Shown: positions 1 to 9,651 of the stretch, one piece after another
Numbering within the stretch: position 1 is the first letter of the stretch
How the letters are laid out: the number at the start of each line of letters is the position of its first letter
NCBI GenBank assembly: GCA_937982665.1
Contig: CALJLD010000295.1
Span: forward strand, 5,564-69,563
Origin: an uncultured Planctomycetales bacterium
Lineage (GTDB): Bacteria; Planctomycetota; Planctomycetia; Pirellulales; S012-138
Direction of reading: 5' to 3'
Length of the DNA stretch: 64,000 nt
The notes under the pieces: model-generated
The model's input: the letters and a program-made list of their open reading frames with translations, nothing else
Told to the model about the DNA's origin: nothing
Database searches by the model: none
Translations under genes and position numbers: made by a program

Positions 1-2405
1 ATGAGTTGCACGCCCTGCGGCGGCGAACGCAGACAGCCAAAGTCTCCATCGCTGAGATGATCTTTGGGGCTAAAGTGAAAGACCGCTCAACTCGCGAACT
101 CGGCGGTCAGGTTGTCGATCAGTTGGCGTTCCGCGTTAGTGAAGAGATCTTTGATCCGGTCTACGAGGTTGGCGAAAAGAGCGAAAGTCCGGCGCGATTG
201 TTGCGTGCGTTGCGTGTTCTGCAAATGGAGGCCCTAACGGATTTCACGCCTGGGGAAGTCGAGGTCCACGAGCAGACCGGTTTGGAGGAACTTCCGCTTC
301 CAGTGGAAGAAGATGTTGAGCTTCCATTTGTCGAGCGAATTCGATCTTTGATCGCCAGCTTGGAAGAAGATGCGGAACTGTTCGCGCTGGCACGAATGGC
401 CAAGCGATTGATGGTGGCAACCACGCTGCCGCGGCACGTATCAGAACCCGACGAGATGCCGCTTGGAGGAGTTTCTGACATCACCAATCACGGTCCGCTG
501 GACCGACTGTTGGTCTCTGAACATGCGTACGATGATTTGACGCTGGCCGTGCGGATCGCCACGAACGAGGCGCTGTACCTGCGACGCGATACGCCTCCGA
601 GTGCCCCGCTGTGCAGACGTACGGTCTTGTTGGACGCGGGCATTCGTTCCTGGGGTTTGCCCCGAGTGTTCTCCACAGCGGTCGCTTTGGCTTATGCCGC
701 CACGGCGGACAGCGCTGCGCCCACGTTGTTCTTTCGGGCGGACGGTTCCAACATCCAACCGGTCGATCTCTCTACTCGCGAGGGATTGATCGAACACTTG
801 AGCGTCTTGACGACTGACCTTCATCCTGGCGGAGCCATGCAGCGATTCGCGGAAGCGCTGCAAGCGGATGAAGAGCAGATTGTCCAGCAGCCGTTGGTGA
901 TAACGTCGGATGATGCTTACTCGGACGCGGAGTTCTTGCGCAACATGCGCGAGTCAGAACTGGCTGAGACGTTTGTTGCCGTGATTGACCGCAACGGCCG
1001 GTTCGAACTGTTGCAGCTCAACATGCAGGGGCAAAAGTTGATTCGCCAAGCAAAATTCCAGCTTGAGGATCTGTTCGCCACACCTCAACGCGCGCATTCG
1101 ATTACGAGGTCACATGATGACTCGCTGCCAGCAATCTTTGCCGAGCAGACGTTTCCGCTGCGGCTTTCGCACGAGACGACCCAAGGGCGAATCGCCATCA
1201 TGGGCGAAGAGATCACGATTTCGCTGTCGACCGATGGGCGGTTAATGTTGTGGACGGATCGTGAGCACGGAGCCTTGCAACTCTCTGATGCCATCCCCAA
1301 AGGGGAAATCCAATGGCTGCCCATGATGTGTGACAATGATACGTTCGCTTGTGCGATCGCCGCGGGACGTCAAGCGTATCTTGTGCGAGTAAGGGACGTG
1401 CATGCACTCGCATCCGCTCAAGCCACGGCGGCGGAATGCGTTGAGATTGTGACGAACGAAGATATTGCAACGTCTGGCAAGATCATTGGAATCGCCAGTT
1501 TTTCCAATTACTTGTTGCGCCTGGCTTACGGAAATGAGCCAAGCAAATTGCAGATCTCTGTCAGCGGGCAACCTGGCGAGACCATCGAAATACCAATGCC
1601 TCGGCGAATCAACGGACGATTCATCCTCGACACACGATCGGATTTCTGGTCGGCAATTTCATATGTCGATGGACGACTCCGAGTCGACCGAATGCCGGAT
1701 ACGGAAGGCATGCGGTATTTGGGGATCTTTGAAAAGATGGGCGTTGACGGCCCGATTGCTTTAGCGCGCGATGAACTGCAACTTGTTCATCTGGATACCG
1801 GGGCTGTGCAAAGTGTGGAGAAGGCGGAACGACCGGCTTCGTATTGCCGCCTGGTATCGACAAGCCACGATGGACGGTTTGTTGAATTGTCTGATGCGCT
1901 CCGAACTGTCGATACGGATCGTCTTAGCGTTTCTCACAGCGGCGTGATTGATGCCGCGCGAGCTCGGATTTCGCCCAAACAATTCCGTAACCGATTTCAA
2001 GCAATCGGTGTCAATCAAAATGGCAAGTTGACGCTTGTTGGCCGACGCGGCGAACAGTTGGTTGCCAATTGGGCGCTGAAGTCACAGCCGCGAGAAGAGC
2101 TTCGGGCTCGCCAGTTCTTCCACGACTTCAACACGCGGCATCAGTTTGGCTTCAAGCTGCAACGGGCCTTGTGGCCAAACGGCAGTGCAGCGTTCCTGGA
2201 TTCCAGAGGATTGTTGCATCTACGTTCCGCGGACCAGTCTGTGGAATGCACCATCGTGTTGGTCGATGGCGAATTGGCGGGCTGGAGCCACGATGGGCGC
2301 GTGTGGGGCCCGGCGTATTTCACCGGTCGAGAGCGGGCCAACTCTGCGGCGTACGGCTTGATCTGGCGCGAGCGTTTGGAACCATTCCTTGCAGGTTTGG
2401 AATGA
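1..2405 (+). CDS. vWA-like / beta-propeller protein of a MoxR-vWA-propeller system (5' partial)
   Basis: The reading frame is open from the first bases of the window, so the true start lies upstream; about 800 residues are visible. Residues 1-200 are helical and acidic. Around residue 205-365 there is a vWA-like alpha/beta domain: a strand ending in LLDAGIRSWG stands where a MIDAS DxSxS would be, so the metal site is altered. From about 380 to the end the repeated short beta segments suggest a beta-propeller. The stop overlaps the next start (ATGA), so the two genes are translationally coupled. The partner carries a bpX6-like N-terminus, which is what links this gene to the MoxR-vWA-beta-propeller ternary systems known from comparative genomics; a MoxR AAA+ ATPase would be expected upstream, outside the window. 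Assignment to that system is inference; a coupled pair of propeller proteins is what the sequence shows. Confidence 0.7.
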   Translation, partial: ELHALRRRTQTAKVSIAEMIFGAKVKDRSTRELGGQVVDQLAFRVSEEIFDPVYEVGEKSESPARLLRALRVLQMEALTDFTPGEVEVHEQTGLEELPLPVEEDVELPFVERIRSLIASLEEDAELFALARMAKRLMVATTLPRHVSEPDEMPLGGVSDITNHGPLDRLLVSEHAYDDLTLAVRIATNEALYLRRDTPPSAPLCRRTVLLDAGIRSWGLPRVFSTAVALAYAATADSAAPTLFFRADGSNIQPVDLSTREGLIEHLSVLTTDLHPGGAMQRFAEALQADEEQIVQQPLVITSDDAYSDAEFLRNMRESELAETFVAVIDRNGRFELLQLNMQGQKLIRQAKFQLEDLFATPQRAHSITRSHDDSLPAIFAEQTFPLRLSHETTQGRIAIMGEEITISLSTDGRLMLWTDREHGALQLSDAIPKGEIQWLPMMCDNDTFACAIAAGRQAYLVRVRDVHALASAQATAAECVEIVTNEDIATSGKIIGIASFSNYLLRLAYGNEPSKLQISVSGQPGETIEIPMPRRINGRFILDTRSDFWSAISYVDGRLRVDRMPDTEGMRYLGIFEKMGVDGPIALARDELQLVHLDTGAVQSVEKAERPASYCRLVSTSHDGRFVELSDALRTVDTDRLSVSHSGVIDAARARISPKQFRNRFQAIGVNQNGKLTLVGRRGEQLVANWALKSQPREELRARQFFHDFNTRHQFGFKLQRALWPNGSAAFLDSRGLLHLRSADQSVECTIVLVDGELAGWSHDGRVWGPAYFTGRERANSAAYGLIWRERLEPFLAGLE

Positions 2406-5278
2406 AGACGGTCGAGTTGACAATTCGATTCAGCGACGCGAGGGTTCGCGAGGCCACGGCCTGGATGATTCCCGGTGGCGATCCGCGCGCATGGCTCGAA
2501 GAGATTGCCGGCTGGAACGTTCCCCATTCTCAGATTCAGCTGTTTGTTATTCCCCAGTCGTTTCGCGATCAGTCGGCTGGCGGCGTGCTGGCCATTCCGC
2601 CAAGCACCCCCAAAGGCGTCAGCCCCCAATGCGTGCCGTATGGCTTGGAAGGCAAAGGCCACTACTTGCCAGTAAACGCGGTATGCGATCCGCCAGTGAC
2701 TGCCGAAGATTGGGCCCACTTGATTCCGGACGAGCGCGTCCACCTGTGGCATCCCGGCATCGGCCGCATTGTCTGGGAGCCTGGCGCCGAACGTTCGCCA
2801 GCGGACTTGTTGGCGGTGGATGTTTCGACCGAGCGAACCTGGGACGCCGCGCGGCCGGGGCTTGAGTTTCCATCGCAACTGGTCGCAATCAACGGCATCG
2901 ACCCTGGCCTCTCCGTCGATGAGATCATTGGTGGCGGGCAGGACGGCATCGGCGAAAAAGGCGATCTGAATTCATTGAAGAAACTGCCCAAGAGTGCGCG
3001 GGAGCCGGGATCGGGAATTGGAGGTGCATTGGCTGCCGGAGGAATGGCAGCTGCTGCGGCGGCGGCTTCCGCCTGGAGCAAGTTTGCTGAGTTTATGACC
3101 AAGGAACGTGGACCTGGCGCACGTTCGGGCTCGGGTCGAGCCGGCTCGCCCAAACCAAGACAGCCGGGCAAACTCGCGCAATGGGCCGCCGCGCAAAAGC
3201 AAAAGATCACGGATCGGATGGAGGCCGCGCGGAATCGAGAAGTACTGCGGTTAATGGATATGTTACAGAATGATCCCGATCGCGGCTTGAAGTATGCGAT
3301 TCGTATGGGTGGGGATGCCGCGCGCGGGCAAGCCGCGCCAGGGACGAGCCTCACCGCTGACTCGACCAACTTCAGTCTGAGTAACCTGGGCGGAGGCGCT
3401 CCTGCGGATCACTGGAATATTCCGCCAGATTATCAACAGAAGTTGCGGACTCAGTATCGCGACTTGGCCAATCGTGAGATGCGGTTGGGGCGGCATCGCC
3501 GTGCGGCGTATATCTTTGCGGAGTTGCTGGGCGACTACACCGGGGCTGCCAACGCACTTGAGGAGGGCGGTCATTACCGCGAGGCCGCCGTGTTGTATCG
3601 TTCCCGATTGCGACGACCGCTTGATGCGGCACGCTGCCTGGAACGTGGAGGGCTTTACTCCGAGGCCGTGGAACTTTTCGACGAGTTGAGCGAGTATGCG
3701 AAAGCCGGTGACCTGCTCAATCGCATCGGACAGACAGAACGCGCCGCGGCATACTTCCGCAAGGCTGTTGAGAAATGCCGCGCGCATGGGGACTTTGTTC
3801 AAGCGGCCAAGTTGCTGGATACGCGGCTTGGCGAGGTAAACGAAGCCGCAACAACTCTTGCCGAAGGCTGGCCGGACTCTGCTCAGCGCGAGGCATGTTT
3901 GCGTGAATTGTTTGAGTTGCTGGCGCGCGAAGGCTGGCATGATCAAACGGCCGGCTGGATCGAGCGCTTTCGCGAACAGCCGGTTGCGGCCAAGAACACT
4001 TCGCTTGCCGTGAATGCTTTGACGCGACTGGCGAATAGTTATCCAGAGCTTTCTTTGCGGCCGTCTGCTTCCGATTGTGCAAGGGTGTTGATCGGCAAGA
4101 ACCTCAAGTCGTCCAGCCGTCACGAACAGCGGGAGTTCTTGAGCGCCCTTGAGCAATTAGCGCCGGAGGATTTGTTGTTGCCGCGCGATACGCGACACTT
4201 TCTTGGGATTGCGCCGCCACCAGCGGTTGTCCGGCCGCAACCACGTCGTCACGGCCCGAAACAGCAATTGGAACATTCGGCTGAATTCAAGATTGCACGT
4301 AGTTCGGAAGAGATTGCCGCGGCGATTTCTGTTCGCAACATTCTCGCGGCCGCTGTGCGACGATATGCCGGCAACGAGCTGTGGTCATATTCGGCAACTC
4401 AATTTGCATGGAATGGAGATTCACTAAGCGAAATCACTTTGAGCAAGGACGTCAGCACGGAAGACTCGGTGCCGCTGTTCGCCGGGCCCTTTCCCCCGGA
4501 CCGCCTGCTCTTCCACGAGATTGGCAGCCAAAGCACATGGCAGCAATCAGACTTCCCACCAAATGACAACTTCAGCTATCGACTGACTTGCGGGGCCTTG
4601 CGCGGAATGTCCTCTCGCGTGATCGGAGCAGCCAACGATATCGGTCGCGATGTCTGGCTGGCAGAATTGCGCGACGGTGGACCACAGATCACACTGGTTT
4701 CGCTGGGACCTGAGGGACAGCAACAGTCGACGCACGCGGTTGAAATCCCCGTTGATGTCATTGCACATTTGGAAGAGGACGAGCATCATTCCCTGCAACT
4801 GCCTCTGCCGATGGCCGTCAAGAATCACATGGTCTATTTCGGCATTGGCACCCACTTGATGGCGTGGAATGCCACCGATGCTACGTTGACAACTCACTCT
4901 GTTTTCGCGAGCAATATCCGCAAGCTGGTAACATCCCTCCCAATGACGCGAGCGCGTGTGGTTGTGCTGCTGGAGGAGGGAGGGTTTGTGTTTTGGCCGG
5001 ATTCACAGCGCGGGCCAGAAGAACGTTTCAGTGACGAACTACGCCAACCCTTGGCTGTTTTGAACCCCGTTGGACAACTCGTCGTGGTCTCGGCGTTGGA
5101 TGGAACGGGGGCCTTTTACGATATGAGGTCCGGCGAATTCAATTTTCGCGGCGAGTTCCAAACGGACTTCCCAGGGCCTGCGGTCAGCCTGCTCTCCGTT
5201 CCAAAGAGCACGGACTTCGCGCTCATTTCCAAAGACGGTTTGGTGCGAAGATACCCTGGACTTTCCATCGATTCCTAG
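2402..5278 (+). CDS. bpX6-domain / helical-repeat / beta-propeller protein
   Basis: 958 residues from the ATG overlapping the upstream stop; the frame stays open further 5' but that extension lies inside the previous gene. Residues 1-170 look like the bpX6 domain (MKTVELTIRFSD start, then a GGDP-RAWLEEIAGW stretch). Residues 200-310 are a low-complexity Ala/Gly/Lys/Pro linker. Residues 320-600 are TPR-like helical pairs rich in R-AA, E-GGHYREAA and AGDLL motifs. The last 320 residues have propeller-like beta repeats. No signal peptide or membrane segment is seen, so it is probably cytoplasmic. With its upstream neighbour it would form the scaffold part of a MoxR ATPase-driven ternary system; the biochemical role of such systems is not known to me. 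A hairpin with a T-rich tail follows 60 bases downstream. Confidence 0.75.
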   Translation: MKTVELTIRFSDARVREATAWMIPGGDPRAWLEEIAGWNVPHSQIQLFVIPQSFRDQSAGGVLAIPPSTPKGVSPQCVPYGLEGKGHYLPVNAVCDPPVTAEDWAHLIPDERVHLWHPGIGRIVWEPGAERSPADLLAVDVSTERTWDAARPGLEFPSQLVAINGIDPGLSVDEIIGGGQDGIGEKGDLNSLKKLPKSAREPGSGIGGALAAGGMAAAAAAASAWSKFAEFMTKERGPGARSGSGRAGSPKPRQPGKLAQWAAAQKQKITDRMEAARNREVLRLMDMLQNDPDRGLKYAIRMGGDAARGQAAPGTSLTADSTNFSLSNLGGGAPADHWNIPPDYQQKLRTQYRDLANREMRLGRHRRAAYIFAELLGDYTGAANALEEGGHYREAAVLYRSRLRRPLDAARCLERGGLYSEAVELFDELSEYAKAGDLLNRIGQTERAAAYFRKAVEKCRAHGDFVQAAKLLDTRLGEVNEAATTLAEGWPDSAQREACLRELFELLAREGWHDQTAGWIERFREQPVAAKNTSLAVNALTRLANSYPELSLRPSASDCARVLIGKNLKSSSRHEQREFLSALEQLAPEDLLLPRDTRHFLGIAPPPAVVRPQPRRHGPKQQLEHSAEFKIARSSEEIAAAISVRNILAAAVRRYAGNELWSYSATQFAWNGDSLSEITLSKDVSTEDSVPLFAGPFPPDRLLFHEIGSQSTWQQSDFPPNDNFSYRLTCGALRGMSSRVIGAANDIGRDVWLAELRDGGPQITLVSLGPEGQQQSTHAVEIPVDVIAHLEEDEHHSLQLPLPMAVKNHMVYFGIGTHLMAWNATDATLTTHSVFASNIRKLVTSLPMTRARVVVLLEEGGFVFWPDSQRGPEERFSDELRQPLAVLNPVGQLVVVSALDGTGAFYDMRSGEFNFRGEFQTDFPGPAVSLLSVPKSTDFALISKDGLVRRYPGLSIDS

Positions 5279-5336
5279 CGCATCCGCATTGTGAACGGGG
5301 AGCGTTACGCCGCCGCAGTCCCACCAAGTTGTCCTA

Positions 5337-5360
5337 ATTTGGGTGTTGCCCAATTTTGTT
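5337..5360 (+). terminator. Probable terminator after the bpX6 gene
   Basis: TTGGG-TGTTG-CCCAA (5339-5353) is a perfect 5-bp inverted repeat followed by TTTTGTT. It is short, but it lies 60 bases past the stop and no gene runs through it. Confidence 0.4.
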
Positions 5361-5516
5361 GCCCTGTTTTTTTGCTGTTTAGGGCATCGATACGCATCTT
5401 GCGGACTTTGAGTCTGCCCAAATCGTGGTTCGCCGAGAAATTCCTTGCTATGCGGCATCGCATGCGGCAAAACGGGTGAGCTTACGGACGCTCGAACCTC
5501 CCCGGATCGGAACGCT

Positions 5517-5795
5517 ATGGTTGCCAAACGGATGCTCTTTCTCCACAGCGACAACCTTGAAGAGTTCAGTGCTTTCTTGCAGCAGGAGTTTCAAGCTGCG
5601 GCCACGCTCGCGGCACGGCGTCCGGGCGACCTCGGCGAGCACATGCGGGCAAGCATCGGTCTCAATCGGCTGATGGTGTTTGACACCGATGCCCCATTCC
5701 TGTTTGACGTGCGATGTTCGGATTCCCGGCTGCTTAACGACAACGCCGCGAAATGGCGGACCCGTAGCCAACGCACCATGCCAGAATCCGTTTAG
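5517..5795 (+). CDS. Hypothetical small protein (92 aa)
   Basis: An open frame with ATG at 5517 (MVAKRMLFLHSDNLEEFSAF) and a mixed, globular-looking composition: acidic and hydrophobic in its first half, Arg/Thr-rich at its end. No convincing Shine-Dalgarno precedes it and I recognise no family. It may be a real small gene, the remnant of a larger one, or chance coding in the 720-base gap between the bpX6 gene and the CHAT gene. The rest of that gap holds only the hairpins listed separately. Confidence 0.25.
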   Translation: MVAKRMLFLHSDNLEEFSAFLQQEFQAAATLAARRPGDLGEHMRASIGLNRLMVFDTDAPFLFDVRCSDSRLLNDNAAKWRTRSQRTMPESV

Positions 5796-5908
5796 TCGCA
5801 GCCAGCGTCGCTTGCACTTCAGCGGAACTTAACGTGGGCAAAACGCCGGACGACCGAACCTTACAATAGCGGCTTTGCGCCGCCGAATTCTAGGTCTTGC
5901 TTATGGTG

Positions 5909-5937
5909 CCCCACAATGTGGGGTCGTTACATTGTGG
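5909..5937. repeat. Overlapping palindromes CCCCACAATGTGGGG / CCACAATGT..ACATTGTGG
   Basis: CCCCACA-A-TGTGGGG (5909-5923) is a perfect inverted repeat with a one-base centre. Its core CCACAATGT (5911-5919) is repeated in inverse orientation at 5929-5937 after nine bases. The two foldings share bases, so only one can form. It may be a regulator site or an RNA switch; no gene start is close, so this is only suggestive. Confidence 0.35.
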
Positions 5938-5951
5938 TGATCGTCTCCGTG

Positions 5952-5984
5952 TACCCCGGCGTGCTCCTTTCACACGCTGGGGTA
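5952..5984. terminator. Stem-loop between the small ORF and the CHAT gene
   Basis: TACCCCGGCGTG (5952-5963) pairs with CACGCTGGGGTA (5973-5984) except at one G-T position, with a nine-base loop. On the plus strand TTTT follows directly; on the minus strand it lies 17 bases past the CHAT stop. It can therefore end transcripts from both sides. Confidence 0.6.
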
Positions 5985-6000
5985 TTTTCGTAGATCGATA

Positions 6001-9000
6001 CTAGTTCCCGCCACCAAAGCCTGCTCCTTGAATGCCGCCGCGTTGCCCAGCGGCCGCCGGGTCCGCGCCCACGTTGCCCGGGAGAGCGTCACCGTCTTTG
6101 TCCGCCGGGGGAAGACCTGAGTCAAACAACATATAGCCAGCCCAAAAGAAGGGGTGACTTGCTTTGAACGGCTGATTGTTGCGGGCGAGGTTCACGCGGG
6201 CTTCTTTGGCCGGATCGAGCGGAAGCTCCAGCGAAAGGAAAACGCAGCGTTGCCAGGCTTCGGCCGCCGTCATCGTGTCGAGTTCGCGGACGAATTCCCG
6301 CACCAGGTCATAGCAAGTTTGGCCGCCGGTGCGCCATCGGCTGAGCAAGATTGTCCTGGTACCGCAGGACATCATGCCCATGACGCTGAGAAACATTTCG
6401 CTTCCCGTCGTGGCTTCGTTCTGCGTCTTGAGTCCGTCCTCGGCCATGGTGTGATAGCCAGGCATGATTATTTCACGAGGCGCATCAAAGGGAAGCGCAA
6501 ACCAATCCGCCAAAGTAATTGACGCGCGGCCAGCCTTCTCTACCGACAAGGGCGACCACCCAAACGGATGCGTGGTGCTGTCTTGGATTTCGTCCAGAAT
6601 AACGAGACGATCGAACAAAGTGCCATAAATGGCCGAGGACGCAGGCAACTCATCCGGGATGGCTGCCGCCCCCGGCACGTCCGCGGCGATTGCTTGAGCG
6701 GCCTCGGTGATCAACTCTGGCGGTTCCGGCAGGGCCATCTTGCCGGTTGCAATGGCCGTGTTGGGAAGGGGAAGCTTACGATCACCTTCGGGCAAGATCA
6801 AAGCCATCGTCGGCGCGTAACGCACTCGCATGCGAGAAATGATTGATTCTTTTTGTCCGCCGGCAGCGGACAGTTGAAGTGCCTCGAAGGGAACGTACCA
6901 AAACATTCCATCCGGAACGACGATGAGTTCATTTGTGCCTTCGGGAATTGTCTGCGTGCCAAATATCGCATCGCTGAGTTCTCCGGCCGTTTCTCGCCAC
7001 TCTGTACTCGCCAGGTCGTCGGCTCTCATTTGTCGATTCGCGGCAAAGTTCCCCAACTCTCGCAGCATGGTCTTTGTGGGGCGCATTGCTCTTTTTATTG
7101 CCGCGGCTTCAATCCGCCAACTAACGTAGATTTCTTTTCCAGCGGATCGTCCGATTTGGAAAACGTGCATACTCCGACTGGTTTTGAAGAAGATCAGCGC
7201 CAGCTGCCCTTCCTTGAGTTCTTGTCGAACTTCGATAGTACCGCGAAGTGGCGGGAAGGAGAGTGAACCAACCTCGCGGCGAACTGCCATTTGACGAAGG
7301 ATGGCCTCGCGCGTTTGGCTGGCCACGGCGAGTTTTTCGAGCAACTCGATTTGCTTTTGCTGCAACTCAGGATCGGCCACTGCCCAGGGGATCTCGCGGA
7401 GATCTTTCTGCAGGGCGGCCGCTTGCTCGCCATAGGTTGCGAAGTCCGGGTATTCCGCGAGCAAATCGCGGCGCATCAATGCTTCTTCATTGTTCAATCG
7501 GTCTTGAGGACCATCGAGCAGCCAGCGCAGGCCAAGCAAGCGTCCGCCAAGGGGCAGGTTTTGAAAGAAGCGGTGCCGCCGGACGAGATCGGCAATCCGC
7601 AACGCCGTGTCATTGTCTTGCCGTTTGATTGCCAACTCGAACCAGTTTTCATAGATGTCGTCATGCGGCGTACGGAGTACCGTCATGGTGTCCATGGGAT
7701 CCACCAGCCAGTCAGCGCGGGCAGGGGAGCGGAGCACGGTTTCGTAAAGTCGCAACGCTTTGATCGCGCCAACATTTTCCAGGCCTTGGGTGATGCGATT
7801 GTCCGCAATCTGCATATGCAACAGCCATTTGGAAGCCCCGTTAGCTTTCATATCGAAAGCATCTTCCAACAAGGCATCGCCTGCGGCGACCTTACCGTTG
7901 GCGTATTCGTATGTGGCGCTCAAGTGTTTGAATCGAATGCCAATCACGCCGTTTTGCATGTCCCGCCGACCGAATGCCGCGCTCGTCGCGCGAAGAAACT
8001 GTTGGGCATTGCGAAGATCACCGGCAACCAGCGCGGCTTCGGCCATGTCCAAGTTCATGGTCGCGGTGATGTGAAACCACTCTTCCTGTCGTGCCAATTG
8101 AGCAACGACAGAAGTCGCGGGATAATCGCCGTTGCGGTTAGACAATTGCGTGCACAAGTAGGCGTTGTGGAACGCTCGCTCCATCAAGGTTGGCCCGGCG
8201 GGATAGAGATAGTACGCCTGAGTGTATGTCGCTTCGGTGAATTCCTCGATTGCCTTGACGAAGTTACCGCTGTCCATGGAAATGCTGCCCAACTCGTAGA
8301 GGGCAATGGGCGTCAACGGATGATCAAAGACGCCGCCGAGCAACATGCCGCGCTTGAATAGGCCTTCAGCTTGTCCCTCATCGCCCCGCATACGGGCGAC
8401 CAGACCACGGAGGACGTCGCCGAAACATTGTGAGTAGTGATTGGGAGGAAAGGCCGACGCAAGCGCCGTGTCCAACTTGCTAACGAGCAACTCATGCTGG
8501 CAGGTTGGTCCCATCAGTTCTCGATAGCGTTGCATCGCGACGGCAGTCGCTCGAACGATTTCAATCGCATTGATGGGGAATTTCCGCGCGTTGTTGAGCG
8601 CCGCGCCACCTGGGATGGGAATAAGCCCGCCCCGATTCATCATCTGGTTTTCGCCCAAGTCGGCGTATTGCACGTTCTGGCGCGTTGTTTGCCCCCAAGC
8701 GATCTTGACCGGCCTGTGAGGGCGGATTTGTCCTTGAATGGGCCAATCCACTTTCAGCGCCCATTCCGGCCACAACAGGAACTGCAGAAGCGCGTTTTGA
8801 TACTGGACAAGCGCTTCAGAGTATTGGCCTTGCTTGTAGAAGCTTTCGCCTATGCTGACGTGATAACAAATGGCATCGATAAAACGCCCATTGGCCCCGC
8901 GCGGTGCTTGGCGCAAGCCCCTTTGGGCGAGGTCTAGCGCTTGACTGAGTTCGCCCTGATCCAATTTCATGAACGTTCCCCAATACTCCGGCGTGGGGAT

Positions 9001-9135
9001 TGGATCGCGGTTGCTGGGCAGACGATCTTGCCGTTTTTGGCCGCTTGCCACATTAGCGGTCAGCGGTGTGATCACGGCGACAAATGCGATCACGGCAAAG
9101 AGGCGCGGCGAAACGGCTCGAAGCTTTAGTTGCAT
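6001..9135 (-). CDS. Secreted CHAT-domain protein with TPR-like repeats
   Basis: 1044 residues from ATG 9135, which has GAGG six bases upstream; an in-frame TTG four codons earlier is less likely. Residues 1-32 form a signal peptide (hydrophobic core, cut near NVASGQ). Residues 50-560 hold TPR-like helical pairs (GELSQALDLAQRGL, GQYSEALVQYQNALL). About 630-1010 is a CHAT-type caspase-like fold: a strand GQLALIFF, the conserved PDGMFWYVPFEAL, RYAPTMALIL, and a typical end HPFFWAGYMLF. The usual catalytic motifs (HG and ACxT) are not in their expected form: PGYHTM supplies a histidine, but where ACxTG is expected I see TTGSEMFLSVMG; a cysteine occurs later in MSCGTRT. Proteolysis is therefore doubtful and it may act as a scaffold. 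It stands alone on the minus strand. Confidence 0.8.
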   Translation of the reverse strand: MQLKLRAVSPRLFAVIAFVAVITPLTANVASGQKRQDRLPSNRDPIPTPEYWGTFMKLDQGELSQALDLAQRGLRQAPRGANGRFIDAICYHVSIGESFYKQGQYSEALVQYQNALLQFLLWPEWALKVDWPIQGQIRPHRPVKIAWGQTTRQNVQYADLGENQMMNRGGLIPIPGGAALNNARKFPINAIEIVRATAVAMQRYRELMGPTCQHELLVSKLDTALASAFPPNHYSQCFGDVLRGLVARMRGDEGQAEGLFKRGMLLGGVFDHPLTPIALYELGSISMDSGNFVKAIEEFTEATYTQAYYLYPAGPTLMERAFHNAYLCTQLSNRNGDYPATSVVAQLARQEEWFHITATMNLDMAEAALVAGDLRNAQQFLRATSAAFGRRDMQNGVIGIRFKHLSATYEYANGKVAAGDALLEDAFDMKANGASKWLLHMQIADNRITQGLENVGAIKALRLYETVLRSPARADWLVDPMDTMTVLRTPHDDIYENWFELAIKRQDNDTALRIADLVRRHRFFQNLPLGGRLLGLRWLLDGPQDRLNNEEALMRRDLLAEYPDFATYGEQAAALQKDLREIPWAVADPELQQKQIELLEKLAVASQTREAILRQMAVRREVGSLSFPPLRGTIEVRQELKEGQLALIFFKTSRSMHVFQIGRSAGKEIYVSWRIEAAAIKRAMRPTKTMLRELGNFAANRQMRADDLASTEWRETAGELSDAIFGTQTIPEGTNELIVVPDGMFWYVPFEALQLSAAGGQKESIISRMRVRYAPTMALILPEGDRKLPLPNTAIATGKMALPEPPELITEAAQAIAADVPGAAAIPDELPASSAIYGTLFDRLVILDEIQDSTTHPFGWSPLSVEKAGRASITLADWFALPFDAPREIIMPGYHTMAEDGLKTQNEATTGSEMFLSVMGMMSCGTRTILLSRWRTGGQTCYDLVREFVRELDTMTAAEAWQRCVFLSLELPLDPAKEARVNLARNNQPFKASHPFFWAGYMLFDSGLPPADKDGDALPGNVGADPAAAGQRGGIQGAGFGGGN

Positions 9136-9651
9136 ATCTGGCCTCAAAAGGAAGGCGCGAACTGTCCTTCAGTTCACGATGGTGCGGCCAGTGGCCGCGA
9201 AACGGGAAAGGGCTCGGATCGCCGGTGCGTTTGGGAGTTAAATGCCCCCACAACAACGCCAGCGATTGAACCAACGCATCCCCCGTTTCTTTCCAGGCGC
9301 TTGTTCCAGGAAAGGTATCCCCGGCCCCGAATGCTGCTTTTGCCTTTAGATGGCGCGCAACGCAACACAGTGGCCTTCTACCACGATAGCGTTTCGCGCG
9401 AAGCTAGCAAAACAAGTTTGAGGAATCGGGTGAGTCCGCTGGCATTGCGGGCGTATCAAGTGCCAGTTTCGCGGGGGAATTGGACGATTCCGGCGCAGGT
9501 CGCGTGTTTTTCTCATTTGCCGAAAGTCGGCCGGTTTGTTGGACGATAACGATGCTAACGAACATCCTGTCTGTGGCGGTTGAATGACCGGACCGTCCTG
9601 GGCATCGCTTGGCTAGCGCGCCGGCGAGCGAACGAACATAGCGAGGGAACG
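9136..9651. other. Divergent intergenic region
   Basis: 516 bases between the divergent CHAT and lipoprotein genes. Only overlapping short open frames without codon structure are present. I see no clear -35/-10 pair, repeat or RNA gene; promoters for both genes must lie here. Confidence 0.4.

Noticed and set aside
1..3. The ATG at the very first base as a start codon
   Set aside because: It is in another frame than the vWA-propeller gene, which is open from upstream.
2069..2401. Extension of the bpX6 frame upstream
   Set aside because: It lies inside the previous gene; ATG 2402 overlapping the stop gives the conserved N-terminus.
7291..8361. A 356-codon plus-strand frame opposite the CHAT gene
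   Set aside because: It lies antisense to a gene with clear domains and a signal peptide; its composition is that of a shadow frame.
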